Source: an uncultured Eubacteriaceae bacterium (GTDB lineage Bacteria > Bacillota > Clostridia > Eubacteriales > Eubacteriaceae). From it: a stretch of 64,000 nt of DNA. The stretch lies in NCBI GenBank assembly GCA_945867155.1, contig CAMBHL010000002.1, positions 124,001-188,000 of the forward strand, in the 5' to 3' direction. Positions 32,411-41,188 of the stretch are shown here, one piece after another (position 1 is the first letter of the stretch; every line of letters starts with the position of its first letter). Under the pieces are notes generated by a model. The model saw only the letters and a list, made by a program, of their open reading frames with translations, was not told the origin of the DNA and searched no databases. The position numbers and the translations under genes are program-made.

Positions 32411-34654
32411 ATGGGAGAAGACAGAAAAAAAGATCCGAGAATTGCCAAATCCTCTGAAAGCATTGAAGATCTGAAAGACGAAGATCAATTAAAAGAAGAC
32501 CGGCAGGCCCTGGAAGCCCTCAATCAGAAAGCCTCGGGCAAAGAAAAGCTCGCGAAAGGGCTGAAGACCCTGGGCCTTTATCTGCGCTACGCCTTTAAAA
32601 AAATCGGCCGGGGCGCGGATCAGCTGGGTGAAAAGATGGCCGGCCCGGATCAGTATTTCAACGATCACGCGATTCTGCTCCACATTCCCCTGTCGATTCT
32701 GGTCGTCTTCATCATCGAACTGGTGTCGCGGCATTCCTTCTCCGGGGTTTTCGAGTTTATGGCCCATCATACGATTGCTTTTTGCTACAACTGTCTGGTG
32801 GTCTATCTGATCTATTCCCTGACGTTTTTAGTGAGAAGACGGAGTTTTCTGAGGGTGCTCATCACCGGGGTGCTGCTGCTCCTCGGGGTGATCAACGGCA
32901 TTCTGCTGCTGAGCCGGGTGTCGCCCTTCGGGTTTACGGATTTTACGATGATTTCGGACCTGCTCACGATGAAGAGCAGCAAGTACGTGTCCGGCGCTCT
33001 GACCGCCGTGGTGCTTTTGGGCGTGGTTCTGTTTCTCATCTATGTGGTCTTTCTGTTCTTCAAAGGACAGAAACAGAAGGGCAAACGGCCGTTCTGGATG
33101 CGGCTTATCGCCGTCGCTCTGTGCATCGCGGCGATTCCGGGCTCGACGGTGTTCCTCCAAAAACGCCACGAACTCAGCTCTTACTTCGGCAATCTGGCCC
33201 AGGGGTATTCGGACTACGGCTTCCTCTACGGCTTTGGCAACAGTGTTTTCGGCCGGGGCATGCGCAAGCCGTGGAACTACTCCGAAAAATCAGTGAAGAA
33301 AATCACTTCGGAGACCAATATGGGCAAAACCGTGTGGATTAACGGAAAGAAAGTGAACGTCGTCGTGGTGCTGTTGGAATCCTTCTTAGATCCCACCGAA
33401 GTGAAATACCTGTCGATGTCCAAGGACCCGATCCCTTATTTCCATTCCCTGGAATCCAATTATTCCTCCGGGTATCTGGAAGTGCCGGTGGTCGGCGCCG
33501 GGACGTGCAACACCGAATTTGAAATGCTCACCGGCATGTCCATGCAGTTCTTCGGCCCCGGGGAATATCCCCAGAAGACGATTTTAAAGAAGGTGCCGAG
33601 CGTTGAAAGCTACGCCTCGGATCTGAAAAAGCTCGGCCTCAAGAGCCACGTGGTCCACGACAACGGTGCCAATTTCTACAGCCGGCAGAACGCCTTCTCC
33701 AAAATGGGCTTTGACACCTTCACGTCCAAAGAAATGCTGGACATCACGAAAAAAGAATACAATCCCATCAAGACCTGGCCCACCGACGACATTCTCATCG
33801 ACTCGACCAAACAGGCGATGGATTCGACCAAAGGCAAGGATTTCGTCTACACGATCACCGTGGCGACCCACGGCAATTATCCTGACTACAAGGTCTTCGC
33901 CAATCCGGACGTCAAGGTCAAGGCCAAAGGCAAAGACCAGGCGCTGAATTACAAGTGGGAATACTACGTCAACATGCTGCACCGGGAAGACCAGTGGATT
34001 CAAAATTACATCAGCATGCTCAAAAGCCGCAAGGAACCGACTTTGGTCATCATGTTCGGCGACCACGTCCCGAGCATGGACCTCACCAATCAGGAAGTGA
34101 AAAGCGGCGATATTTTCAAGACTAAATACATCACGTGGAACAACTTCGGCATGAAGAAAGAAGACATGAACCTGGCGTCTTACAATATCGTCGCGGACAT
34201 GCTCGGGCGCCTGGGGGTTCACGGCGGAACGGTCATGAATTATCACCAGAAAATGCTGCAGAACGGCGTTCCGTACGGCTCCATGGCCTATATGCGGGGT
34301 CTGAAAACGCTCCAGTACGACCTGCTGTACGGCAAGCGCTACGCCTACAACGGCAAAAATCCCTATCCGGCGACCAACATCAAAATGGGCATCAGCGACG
34401 TGAAAATCGACCGGGTCTACACTTACGACAACCGGGTGCACCTCTTCGGCGAAAACTTTACGCGCTGGAGCAAGATTTTCGTCAACGGCAAGCAGGTTTC
34501 GACGAAATACAAGAGCGGCCAGCATTTGTCTTTAAGCGTGGATGACGTGCGCCAGGGCGACAAGATTCAGGTGAATCAAATGGGTTCCGGAGACGACGTG
34601 CTTCGGTCTTCGAACAAAGTGACGTATTCGGCGCCGGCAGTCAGCGCACAGTAG
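32411..34654 (+). CDS. LtaS-family phosphoglycerol transferase / sulfatase-fold membrane protein
   Basis: A 747-residue polytopic membrane enzyme. A charged N-terminal 70 residues precede five hydrophobic segments (about residues 95-245), then an extracellular alkaline-phosphatase-like domain (about 305-620): VNVVVVLLESFLDPT, the nucleophile region GAGTCNTEFEMLTG (Thr365), MFGDHVPSMD for metal. LtaS-type enzymes polymerise or add phosphoglycerol from phosphatidylglycerol. About 110 residues follow the catalytic domain (DVKIDRVYTYDNRVHLFG), a beta-rich extension not found in plain LtaS. ATG is three bases after the HD gene. Confidence 0.87.
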   Translation: MGEDRKKDPRIAKSSESIEDLKDEDQLKEDRQALEALNQKASGKEKLAKGLKTLGLYLRYAFKKIGRGADQLGEKMAGPDQYFNDHAILLHIPLSILVVFIIELVSRHSFSGVFEFMAHHTIAFCYNCLVVYLIYSLTFLVRRRSFLRVLITGVLLLLGVINGILLLSRVSPFGFTDFTMISDLLTMKSSKYVSGALTAVVLLGVVLFLIYVVFLFFKGQKQKGKRPFWMRLIAVALCIAAIPGSTVFLQKRHELSSYFGNLAQGYSDYGFLYGFGNSVFGRGMRKPWNYSEKSVKKITSETNMGKTVWINGKKVNVVVVLLESFLDPTEVKYLSMSKDPIPYFHSLESNYSSGYLEVPVVGAGTCNTEFEMLTGMSMQFFGPGEYPQKTILKKVPSVESYASDLKKLGLKSHVVHDNGANFYSRQNAFSKMGFDTFTSKEMLDITKKEYNPIKTWPTDDILIDSTKQAMDSTKGKDFVYTITVATHGNYPDYKVFANPDVKVKAKGKDQALNYKWEYYVNMLHREDQWIQNYISMLKSRKEPTLVIMFGDHVPSMDLTNQEVKSGDIFKTKYITWNNFGMKKEDMNLASYNIVADMLGRLGVHGGTVMNYHQKMLQNGVPYGSMAYMRGLKTLQYDLLYGKRYAYNGKNPYPATNIKMGISDVKIDRVYTYDNRVHLFGENFTRWSKIFVNGKQVSTKYKSGQHLSLSVDDVRQGDKIQVNQMGSGDDVLRSSNKVTYSAPAVSAQ

Positions 34655-34666
34655 GAGGCGGCGGTT

Positions 34667-35764
34667 GTGAAAGAACGAAAACATAAAAAATGGTTATGGA
34701 TTCTCATTGCGGCAGCCGCGGCGGCGGTGCTGATCGTGGTGCTTAAAAACCGCGTCAACATCACCACCTACAAGGATTCCCGGCAGGAAGGCACCAAAGT
34801 TTATACCGTGGGCATCATTCAGTCGAAGTCCGGGTCCTACGCAGATCAGATGGTTCAGGGCGCCATGGATGCCATGTCCGATATTTTCGGCACCAGCCAT
34901 GTGAAGTTTACGGAAAAGCGGGTCAAGAGCCAGAAGGCTGCCCAAAAAGCTGCGGCCCAGATGGCGAAAGACAAGCAGCTGATTGTGACCAGCGGCACCA
35001 AAGCCCTGAAGGGCGCAGAAAAAGCCACGTCCACCGTGCCGATTGTCAGTGTCGGCGTCGTGAATTTCCAGCGGGCTCTGGGCATGACGGTGAGCGACAA
35101 CTGGGATTACCGCACCGGCCGGAACGTCACCGGCGTGGTCGGCGAACCGAGTCTGCCGGACACCCTGTCGATGCTCATCGAAGTGACCCCGGATCTCAAA
35201 ACTGTCGGCATGATCCGGGACCCCGGCGATGCGGACAGTGTTTATCAGTGTGACAAGATGAAGACCATGCTCGATCAGGCGGGCATCGGCGTCAAAGTCT
35301 ACGATCTGGCCAAGACCAGTACCGACAGCGACGCCCAGAGCCTGGCGGAGACGGCAGTGTCGGAATGCAGCGCCCTGTACTTCCCGATGAACTGCGGCCT
35401 CAGCGCCCAGGCGGCGGTGATCGCCCCGATCGCAGCAGAAGCAGGGGTGACGACGGTGGCCGGGGACGCCTCTGTCGGCCGCCACGTGCTTGCGACTTTG
35501 TATACTGATCCCTACAACCAGGGGTACCGCGCCGGCAAAATGGTTTACAGCATTCTCGTCAAGAAAGAAAACCCGAAGCGCATGCACGTCAAGATTTTCA
35601 GTTCCGGCGCTTCCCAGAAGCTGTACCAGAAAACTCTGGCGGTTCAGATGAACAAGACCTTCCCCAAATCCTTCAGTGAAATTGACAGCTATTTAAGTCA
35701 TTACGACCCGGTGGAGGTGACCACCCGCATCAACTCGGACACCACCCAGAAGGGAAGAGACTGA
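34667..35764 (+). CDS. Orphan ABC-type substrate-binding protein (PF04392-like)
   Basis: A 365-residue extracytoplasmic binding-protein-fold protein. Instead of a lipobox it has an uncleaved-looking anchor: KKWLWILIAAAAAAVLIVVL at residues 7-26. The periplasmic-binding fold starts TVGIIQSKSGSYADQMVQGAMDAM and repeats the pattern GMIRDPGDADSVYQCDKMKTML. PF04392 proteins usually sit with a permease and ATPase; none is here. It begins with GTG after AGGAGG, 12 bases beyond the LtaS-like gene, so it may serve that enzyme as an accessory ligand sensor. Ligand unknown. Confidence 0.78.
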   Translation: MKERKHKKWLWILIAAAAAAVLIVVLKNRVNITTYKDSRQEGTKVYTVGIIQSKSGSYADQMVQGAMDAMSDIFGTSHVKFTEKRVKSQKAAQKAAAQMAKDKQLIVTSGTKALKGAEKATSTVPIVSVGVVNFQRALGMTVSDNWDYRTGRNVTGVVGEPSLPDTLSMLIEVTPDLKTVGMIRDPGDADSVYQCDKMKTMLDQAGIGVKVYDLAKTSTDSDAQSLAETAVSECSALYFPMNCGLSAQAAVIAPIAAEAGVTTVAGDASVGRHVLATLYTDPYNQGYRAGKMVYSILVKKENPKRMHVKIFSSGASQKLYQKTLAVQMNKTFPKSFSEIDSYLSHYDPVEVTTRINSDTTQKGRD

Positions 35765-35765
35765 C

Positions 35766-35794
35766 TTGAATTAACGGCGAAAGTTTTTTATAAT
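35766..35794 (+). promoter_or_regulatory. Sigma-A promoter of the queuosine operon
   Basis: TTGAAT (35766-35771), 17 bases, TATAAT (35789-35794). The start point near 35801 lies right before the aptamer. Confidence 0.85.
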
Positions 35795-35802
35795 AGGAAA
35801 AG

Positions 35803-35844
35803 CGACAGTTCGATTGCACCATCCTGTCGGTAAACAAAACCAGG
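35803..35844 (+). ncRNA. preQ1 class-I riboswitch aptamer
   Basis: P1 stem CGACAG (35803-35808) pairs with CTGTCG (35824-35829), enclosing a 15-base loop with CACC. The A-rich tail TAAACAAAACCAGG (35831-35844) closely resembles the tail of known preQ1-I RNAs such as that of Thermoanaerobacter (TTAACAAAACAAGG). The tail docks into the loop as a pseudoknot when preQ1 is bound. CAGGGCT (35841-35847), continuing the tail, can pair with AGCCCTG of the terminator, so ligand binding frees the terminator and turns queDECF off. Confidence 0.88.
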
Positions 35845-35874
35845 GCTTAAAGTTGAGAAGATAAGCATTTGATC

Positions 35875-35898
35875 AGCCCTGCTCTGCAGGGCTTTTTT
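35875..35898 (+). terminator. Riboswitch expression-platform terminator
   Basis: AGCCCTGC (35875-35882), TCT, GCAGGGCT (35886-35893) and a T-run. Its left arm is complementary to 35841-35847, forming the mutually exclusive antiterminator. Confidence 0.92.
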
Positions 35899-35925
35899 AT
35901 TTGAGAAAGAGAGAAAGGAAAAGCG

Positions 35926-36360
35926 ATGTACACATTAAAGACGACGGGCCATTTCGACGCGGCTCATTTTTTAAAAGGCTATCAGGGCAAATGTGCGAAC
36001 CTCCACGGCCACCGCTGGACGGTGACGGCGGAAATCCAGGGCCAAACCTTACAGACCGACCGCCAGCACCGGGGCATGCTCGTGGATTTTGGGGATTTGA
36101 AGCGGGACCTGCGGGCCCTTTGCGATAATTTTGACCACTGCCTGATTTACGAAAAGGACAGTTTATCTGAAACGACTCTTCAAGCTTTGAACGGCGAAGG
36201 CTTTCGCCTGAAAGCGGTGCCGTTCAGACCCACAGCTGAAAACCTGGCGGCGCAGTTTGCCGAAAACATGACGGCGAAAGGCTACGATGTCCGCCGCATT
36301 GAAGTTTTCGAAACCCCGGACAATATGGCCGCTTATGAACCAGAGAGAGCAGGTGAATGA
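35926..36360 (+). CDS. queD: 6-carboxy-tetrahydropterin synthase
   Basis: A 144-residue member of the 6-pyruvoyl-tetrahydropterin synthase family; second step of preQ1 synthesis, turning dihydroneopterin triphosphate into 6-carboxytetrahydropterin. Zinc ligands are the His of GHFDAAH and the two His of LHGHRW; the catalytic Cys is in GKCANLHGH. ATG follows AAAGGAAAA. First gene of the riboswitch-controlled cluster; one base separates its stop from the queE start. Confidence 0.94.
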   Translation: MYTLKTTGHFDAAHFLKGYQGKCANLHGHRWTVTAEIQGQTLQTDRQHRGMLVDFGDLKRDLRALCDNFDHCLIYEKDSLSETTLQALNGEGFRLKAVPFRPTAENLAAQFAENMTAKGYDVRRIEVFETPDNMAAYEPERAGE

Positions 36361-36361
36361 C

Positions 36362-37027
36362 ATGCAGGTGGCTGAAAAATTTGTGAGCATTGACGGCGAA
36401 GGCCCCCACGCCGGGGAACTGGCCGCCTTTATCCGCTTTAAAGGCTGCAATCTGAACTGCAGCTACTGCGACACGAAATGGGCCAACGCCAAAGACTGCG
36501 CGGCGGCTAACGAAAGCGCTGAAGATCTGGTGCGCTGGGTTCAGGACGAGGGCATCGACAACGTCACCCTGACCGGGGGTGAGCCCCTGCTTCAAAAGGG
36601 CATCCAGGATTTGATCAGCGCCCTTTTAGATCAGGGCTGCCGGGTCGAAATCGAGACCAACGGCTCCATCGACCTAGCCCCCTTCTGCACAGACCCGAAG
36701 CACCGGCCGGTGTTCACCGTGGACTGCAAGCTTCAGAGCAGCGGCGCGGCCTGTGTACGGGCGATGCGCCCGGAAAATTACCGCCTCCTCAACCGCCACG
36801 ACAGCGTTAAATTCGTGTGCGGCAGTGTGGAAGATTTAAAGCGGGCCCGGGCCATCATTGAAAAATACGATTTGGAAAACATCTGCCACGTCTTTTTGAG
36901 TCCAGTTTTCGGCGCGATCTCGCCGAAGACCATCGTGGCTTTTATGAAAGATGAACGCCTGAACAAGGTGCGCCTCCAGCTTCAGCTGCACAAGATGATC
37001 TGGAACCCGGCGGCCCGGGGCGTTTGA
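36362..37027 (+). CDS. queE: 7-carboxy-7-deazaguanine synthase (radical SAM)
   Basis: A 221-residue radical-SAM enzyme that contracts 6-carboxytetrahydropterin to 7-carboxy-7-deazaguanine. The cluster motif C-x3-C-x2-C is CNLNCSYC near residues 31-38, with the family lead-in FVSIDGEGPHAGELAAFIRFKGC and the SAM-binding TLTGGEPLLQ. I start at ATG 36362, preceded by AGGTGA; a longer frame from 36287 would overlap queD and lacks a site. Followed by queC. Confidence 0.93.
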   Translation: MQVAEKFVSIDGEGPHAGELAAFIRFKGCNLNCSYCDTKWANAKDCAAANESAEDLVRWVQDEGIDNVTLTGGEPLLQKGIQDLISALLDQGCRVEIETNGSIDLAPFCTDPKHRPVFTVDCKLQSSGAACVRAMRPENYRLLNRHDSVKFVCGSVEDLKRARAIIEKYDLENICHVFLSPVFGAISPKTIVAFMKDERLNKVRLQLQLHKMIWNPAARGV

Positions 37028-37083
37028 TGGCTTGGATGGATCGGATAGAAAATACAGAAAGACAGAAAGGAAGGAAGATACAC

Positions 37084-37800
37084 ATGGCATTAACCAAAGG
37101 ACAGCGGGCCCTGGTGCTCACCAGCGGCGGCGTCGATTCGTCGACGGCTCTGGCCCTGGCGGTGGACCGCCTCGGCGCGGATCATGTCACGGCCCTGTCG
37201 ATTCAGTATGGACAGAAGCACGACAAGGAAATTCAGGCGGCCAAAGCCGTGTCCGCCCATTACGGCGTGGAACAGCTCTTTCTCGACCTGACGCCGATTT
37301 TTGCCTACAGCGACTGCGCCCTCCTCAAGGGATCGGATCAGGACATTCCCGAAGAAAGCTACGCGGATCAGATCGAAAAGACCGAAGGGAAGACGCCGGT
37401 GTCGACTTACGTGCCCTTCCGCAACGGGCTGTTTTTGTCCTCGGCGGCGAGCATCGCCCTGTCCAAGGGCTGTGACGTGATTCTGTACGGCGCCCACGCC
37501 GACGACGCGGCGGGCTTTGCCTATCCGGACTGCTCGGCCGCTTTTAACGACGCGATGAACCACGCAATTTACGAAGGCTCCGGTCATCAGCTCGAAATTT
37601 TCGCCCCCTTTGTAAATCGGGACAAGGCCGGCGTCGTGAAGCTGGGACTGGAACTCGGGGTGCCTTACGAGCTGACGTGGTCGTGCTACGAAGGCGGGAA
37701 CGAACCCTGCGGCAGATGCGGCACGTGCATCGACCGAGCGGCGGCTTTCGCGGCCAACGGCGTCGAAGATCCGGCCCTTCAGAAAAACGGAAAAAGATAA
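37084..37800 (+). CDS. queC: 7-cyano-7-deazaguanine (preQ0) synthase
   Basis: A 238-residue ATP-dependent enzyme converting 7-carboxy-7-deazaguanine and ammonia to preQ0. It has the PP-loop VLTSGGVDSSTALALA (about residues 11-26) and, near the C-terminus, the zinc-binding cysteines in CYEGGNEPCGRCGTCIDR. ATG 37084 follows AAGGAAGGAAG; an upstream in-frame ATG at 37024 would overlap queE and is unlike the family. Confidence 0.94.
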   Translation: MALTKGQRALVLTSGGVDSSTALALAVDRLGADHVTALSIQYGQKHDKEIQAAKAVSAHYGVEQLFLDLTPIFAYSDCALLKGSDQDIPEESYADQIEKTEGKTPVSTYVPFRNGLFLSSAASIALSKGCDVILYGAHADDAAGFAYPDCSAAFNDAMNHAIYEGSGHQLEIFAPFVNRDKAGVVKLGLELGVPYELTWSCYEGGNEPCGRCGTCIDRAAAFAANGVEDPALQKNGKR

Positions 37801-37818
37801 GAGAAAAGTGAGGAAAAA

Positions 37819-38319
37819 ATGGCCAGTCAAGACAGAGACAAACAGCAGGAGCATTTGACGAAGCTCGGCAGCACCGGGACGGTGTATCCCAAAGACTACG
37901 CCCCCGATATGCTCGAAACCTTTGAAAACAAACACCCGGACCACGATTACTTCGTGAAGTTCAACTGTCCGGAATTTACAAGTCTGTGCCCGATCACCGG
38001 GCAGCCCGATTTCGGAAACGTGACGATTGCTTATGTGCCGGACCAGAAAATGGTGGAAAGCAAGAGCTTAAAGCTCTATTTGTTTTCCTTCCGGGATCAC
38101 GGGTCGTTCCACGAAGACTGCATGAACACGATCATGGAAGATTTGATCGCCCTCATGGACCCGAAATACATCGAAGTCTGGGGCCGGTTTCTGCCCCGGG
38201 GCGGGATCTCCATCGATCCCTACTGCAATTACGGAAAACCCGGCACAAAATGGGAACAGGCCGCGTGGACGCGTCTGTCCCAGCACGACCTGTACCCGGA
38301 AAAGGTGGACAACCGTTAG
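37819..38319 (+). CDS. queF: NADPH-dependent preQ0 reductase
   Basis: A 166-residue nitrile reductase that converts preQ0 to preQ1, the riboswitch ligand, with NADPH. The catalytic cysteine is in [13 protein letters not shown] and NADPH-contact residues in [24 protein letters not shown] ends the tunnel-fold core. This is the short, unimodular YkvM type. With queD, queE and queC it completes GTP-to-preQ1 synthesis when joined to folE at 38986. Its last four bases overlap the converging bioY. Confidence 0.95.
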   Translation: MASQDRDKQQEHLTKLGSTGTVYPKDYAPDMLETFENKHPDHDYFVKFNCPEFTSLCPITGQPDFGNVTIAYVPDQKMVESKSLKLYLFSFRDHGSFHEDCMNTIMEDLIALMDPKYIEVWGRFLPRGGISIDPYCNYGKPGTKWEQAAWTRLSQHDLYPEKVDNR

Positions 38320-38876
38320 TCTTCGGCTTTTGGCTGCCTTTTCAAATAGGCGGACAGCCGGGGCAAGAGGATTCGACCAACTGCGGCGGCGGCAGCCATT
38401 TTGGCGATGTCCCCGGGAATGAAGGGGACGACACAGATGACCAGGGCCGGAATCAGTGCCGTGTGGGTCACGGCCATGAACCAGACCGTGCCGACAGCCA
38501 GACACACCACAGAGCCGGCCAGCATGCTGAGCACCGCCGGCAGAAATTTCCGGTGAGCGGCGCAGAGTTTGCCGGCGATCAGCGCGGCGGGAATGTAGCC
38601 GATGAGGTAGCCGCCGGTGGGTCCCAAAAGCTTGCTGGCGCCGGCGGTGAAGCCGGAAAAGACCGGCAGGCCGACGAGCCCCAGCAGCAGATAGATCAAA
38701 ACGGCCAGGGTGCCCAGGCGCCAGCCGAGGAGGTAGGCGGCGAGGAACAGCCCGAAGGTCAGAAGGGACAGGGGCACTCCGCCGGGCAGGGGAATGGACA
38801 AGGGCCCGATGATGGCCATGAAGGCCGCGAGGAGCGCGGCGAAAATCAGACTGCGGGTATGGAATTTATTCGACAT
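38316..38876 (-). CDS. bioY: BioY-family biotin ECF transporter S component
   Basis: A 186-residue membrane protein with about six hydrophobic segments. The BioY hallmarks [24 protein letters not shown] and [16 protein letters not shown] are present. It binds biotin and uses an EcfAA'T energising unit encoded elsewhere. ATG follows AAAGGAG. No BirA-type operator is apparent in the upstream 100 bases. It converges on queF with four shared bases, so the two messages are antisense at their ends. Confidence 0.92.
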   Translation of the reverse strand: MSNKFHTRSLIFAALLAAFMAIIGPLSIPLPGGVPLSLLTFGLFLAAYLLGWRLGTLAVLIYLLLGLVGLPVFSGFTAGASKLLGPTGGYLIGYIPAALIAGKLCAAHRKFLPAVLSMLAGSVVCLAVGTVWFMAVTHTALIPALVICVVPFIPGDIAKMAAAAAVGRILLPRLSAYLKRQPKAED

Positions 38877-38985
38877 TGGATTCTCCTTTATTCACAATAA
38901 ATGACAACAACAACCATCATTTTACCACAGTACACAGCGCAGTGAAAAAGCAAAAAGAAATAAAAGAAAATCAGAAAGGAAAAGC

Positions 38986-39543
38986 ATGGATCAGGAAAAA
39001 ATCAAGGCGGCGGTTCGGCTGTTTTTAGAGGGCATCGGCGAAGATGTGAACCGGCCGGGACTGTTGGAGACCCCGGACCGGATCGCCCGGATGTGCACGG
39101 AGCTTTACGGGGGACTTGCGAAGACACCGGACGAAGATCTCGCCCGCCAGTTTGACGTGGAAGGGGAAGAAGACGGCCTTGTACTGGTAAAGGACATCGC
39201 CTTTTATTCCACCTGCGAACACCATCTGGTGCCCTTTTACGGCAAAGCCCACATCGCCTATCTCCCCGGAGACAAAGTTGTCGGGCTCAGCAAACTCGCC
39301 CGGACCGTCGAAATTTATGCGAGACGGCCCCAGATTCAGGAACGCCTGACCCGGCAGATCGCCGACGCGGTGGCCCGCTGCCTGAAGGCTAAAGGGGTGA
39401 TGGTGGCGGTGGAAGCCGAACACATGTGCATGACCATGCGGGGCATCAAAAAGCCCGGCGCCAAGACTTTTACCCTCGCGGCCCGGGGCGTCTGCGAAAC
39501 GGACAAGGCCTGGCAGCAGCAGTTTCTCGAACTCATTCGATAA
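38986..39543 (+). CDS. folE: GTP cyclohydrolase I
   Basis: A 185-residue enzyme that opens GTP to dihydroneopterin triphosphate, the entry to folate and queuosine. Zinc and active-site motifs are intact: [21 protein letters not shown] and [12 protein letters not shown]. Start ATG follows AGAAAGGA. It sits outside the riboswitch operon, beyond the reversed bioY, so it can supply folate when queuosine synthesis is off. The hcp/frdX palindrome begins ten bases after its stop codon. Confidence 0.95.
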   Translation: MDQEKIKAAVRLFLEGIGEDVNRPGLLETPDRIARMCTELYGGLAKTPDEDLARQFDVEGEEDGLVLVKDIAFYSTCEHHLVPFYGKAHIAYLPGDKVVGLSKLARTVEIYARRPQIQERLTRQIADAVARCLKAKGVMVAVEAEHMCMTMRGIKKPGAKTFTLAARGVCETDKAWQQQFLELIR

Positions 39544-39552
39544 ATAGATCAA

Positions 39553-39572
39553 TCTGTGGTTATAACCACAGA
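39553..39572. promoter_or_regulatory. 20-bp perfect palindrome, probable HcpR (CRP/FNR-family) operator for the frdX-like gene
   Basis: TCTGTGGTTA-TAACCACAGA (39553-39572) is an exact inverted repeat. A candidate -10 box CATAAT lies at 39592-39597, placing the palindrome centre about 41 bases before the likely start point, a class-II activator position. Almost the same sequence occurs upstream of hcp (58291-58304). Confidence 0.8.
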
Positions 39573-39638
39573 CCGCTTTGATCATTTCTGACATAATACA
39601 GTCATTGATAACATAAACACATTGAGATGGAGGAAATG

Positions 39639-40358
39639 ATGAAGCGGAAAATTATAAAAATCGACGAAGCAAAATGCAACGGCTGCGGCCTCTGCGCCAA
39701 GGCGTGCCACGAAGGGGCCATCGACATCATCGACGGCGTAGCTAAACTCATGCGGGAAGATTTCTGCGACGGTTTTGGCGACTGCCTGCCGGAATGCCCC
39801 ACTGGCGCGATCACCTTTGAAGAACGGGAAGCCCCGGCCTACGACGAACTGGCCGTGGCCCGGGCAAAGGAAGCCAAAGCCCGGATGGCCTCTCCCTTCG
39901 GGGGAGCGCCTTTTGCTGGGTGCCCTGGTTCCAGAATGCGGGAAATTCACCACGACCCGGCACCGGAAGCGCCAGCTGCTGCCGCACCGGTTCAGAGCCA
40001 GCTGACCAACTGGCCGGTTCAGATCAAACTGGCCCCGGTCCAGGCGCCCTATTTCGACGGGGCGAAGCTCTTGATCGCTGCGGACTGCACCGCCTACGCC
40101 TACGCGAATATGCACGAAGACTTCATCAAGGGCCGGGTCGCCCTCATCGGCTGCCCGAAGCTCGACGCGGTCAACTACGCTGAAAAGCTGGCCCAGATCA
40201 TCGCCGAAAACGACATCCAGGACGTGACCATCGTCCGTATGGAAGTGCCGTGCTGCGGCGGCCTGGCCATGGCAGCGAAGCAGGCCCTCCAGGCTTCAGG
40301 CAAGTTCATTCCGTGGCAGGTGGTGACCATCGGCGTCGACGGCAGACGTCTGGATTAA
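39639..40358 (+). CDS. frdX: FrdX-like [4Fe-4S] ferredoxin protein
   Basis: A 239-residue protein with an N-terminal double-cluster ferredoxin (CNGCGLCAKACHEG and CDGFGDCLPECPTG, about residues 13-60), a variable linker with GGAPFAGCPGS, and a C-terminal domain starting YFDGAKLLIAADCTAYAYANMHEDF with three more cysteines (GCPKLD, VPCCGG). This matches the ferredoxin-like FrdX known to be co-regulated with hcp. I start at ATG 39639, five bases after GGAGG; an ATG at 39627 lies before that site. Presumed electron donor in NO or hydroxylamine reduction by Hcp. Confidence 0.82.
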   Translation: MKRKIIKIDEAKCNGCGLCAKACHEGAIDIIDGVAKLMREDFCDGFGDCLPECPTGAITFEEREAPAYDELAVARAKEAKARMASPFGGAPFAGCPGSRMREIHHDPAPEAPAAAAPVQSQLTNWPVQIKLAPVQAPYFDGAKLLIAADCTAYAYANMHEDFIKGRVALIGCPKLDAVNYAEKLAQIIAENDIQDVTIVRMEVPCCGGLAMAAKQALQASGKFIPWQVVTIGVDGRRLD

Positions 40359-40415
40359 TCGCCGCGGACATGGTATCATAAGACCATCAATTAGAACACA
40401 ACAGGATGGTCAAAC

Positions 40416-41102
40416 ATGAATCAGGCTTACGAAAAATATCAGGCGGTCAAAAAGGCGCTGCTGGCCCAGGCCGACCCCGAACGGGCCGTGTCCATGGCGG
40501 CGTATATGCGCAATCAGTTCGCTTTTCTCGGCATTCAGGCGGCAGCGCGTCGGCAGGCTTACAAGGAAAATCTTAAGGCTTTTAAAAAATCTGCGGCAGT
40601 GGATTACGAGTTCTTGAACTTCTGCTTCGGCGACGGCTACCGGGAGCTGCAGTATTTTGTCGTCGATGCCTTAAACGGCGTGCAGAAGCGGCTGACCCCG
40701 GCGGACGTGCCGAAAATCGAGCCCTACCTTCGGCATAAGCAGTGGTGGGACACCATCGACGGCCTGGACAAAATCGTCGGGCGCATTGGCCTGAACGACC
40801 CGGCCTACCGCCCTGAAATTGAAGCCGTCATGCGGCAATGGGGGCAGGACCCGAACTTCTGGATGCGCCGGGTGGCCATCGACCACCAGCGGGGCATGAA
40901 AGAGCAGACGAACGCGTCCCTTTTGGCCGAACTCATCGAAATGAACCTCGGCTCCGACGAATTCTTTATCAACAAGGCTATCGGCTGGAGCCTTCGGGAA
41001 TACAGCAAGACCAATCCCGACTGGGTCCGGGATTTCCTTAAAACCCACGAAAGCCGCATGGCCCGCCTCAGCGTGTCAGAAGCGGCGAAATACCTTGGAT
41101 AA
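40416..41102 (+). CDS. DNA alkylation repair protein (AlkD-like HEAT-repeat glycosylase)
   Basis: A 228-residue all-helical protein of the AlkC/AlkD superfamily that excises positively charged N3/N7-alkyl purines without base flipping. Family signatures are the N-terminal MAAYMRNQFAFLGIQAAARR, the DNA-contact helix KQWWDTIDGLDKIVG and NKAIGWSLREYSKTNPDWVRDFL near the C-terminus. ATG with a weak AGGATG site. Followed by a spacer with a promoter and a terminator. Confidence 0.9.
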   Translation: MNQAYEKYQAVKKALLAQADPERAVSMAAYMRNQFAFLGIQAAARRQAYKENLKAFKKSAAVDYEFLNFCFGDGYRELQYFVVDALNGVQKRLTPADVPKIEPYLRHKQWWDTIDGLDKIVGRIGLNDPAYRPEIEAVMRQWGQDPNFWMRRVAIDHQRGMKEQTNASLLAELIEMNLGSDEFFINKAIGWSLREYSKTNPDWVRDFLKTHESRMARLSVSEAAKYLG

Positions 41103-41103
41103 C

Positions 41104-41132
41104 TTGACACCTTTTTAACCCTATGTTAAATT
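41104..41132 (+). promoter_or_regulatory. Sigma-A promoter upstream of iorA
   Basis: TTGACA (41104-41109), 17 bases, TAAATT (41127-41132). It starts two bases after the alkD stop codon. Confidence 0.7.
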
Positions 41133-41153
41133 GAAGGTGCAGATGGATCAGTC

Positions 41154-41188
41154 TCCGGGAAGGCGGAAAAGCCTGCCCGGATTTTTTT
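41154..41188 (+). terminator. Terminator between the promoter and iorA
   Basis: TCCGGG-A-AGGC (41154-41164), GGAAAA loop, GCCT-G-CCCGGA (41171-41181), then seven T. Stem has one mismatch. It ends alkD read-through, but also lies about 15 bases after the start point of the preceding promoter, so it may attenuate iorA. Confidence 0.8.

Noticed and set aside
35901..36128. 75-codon frame overlapping queD
   Set aside because: It is an alternative frame of queD and its start coincides with the leader; queD itself has all family motifs.
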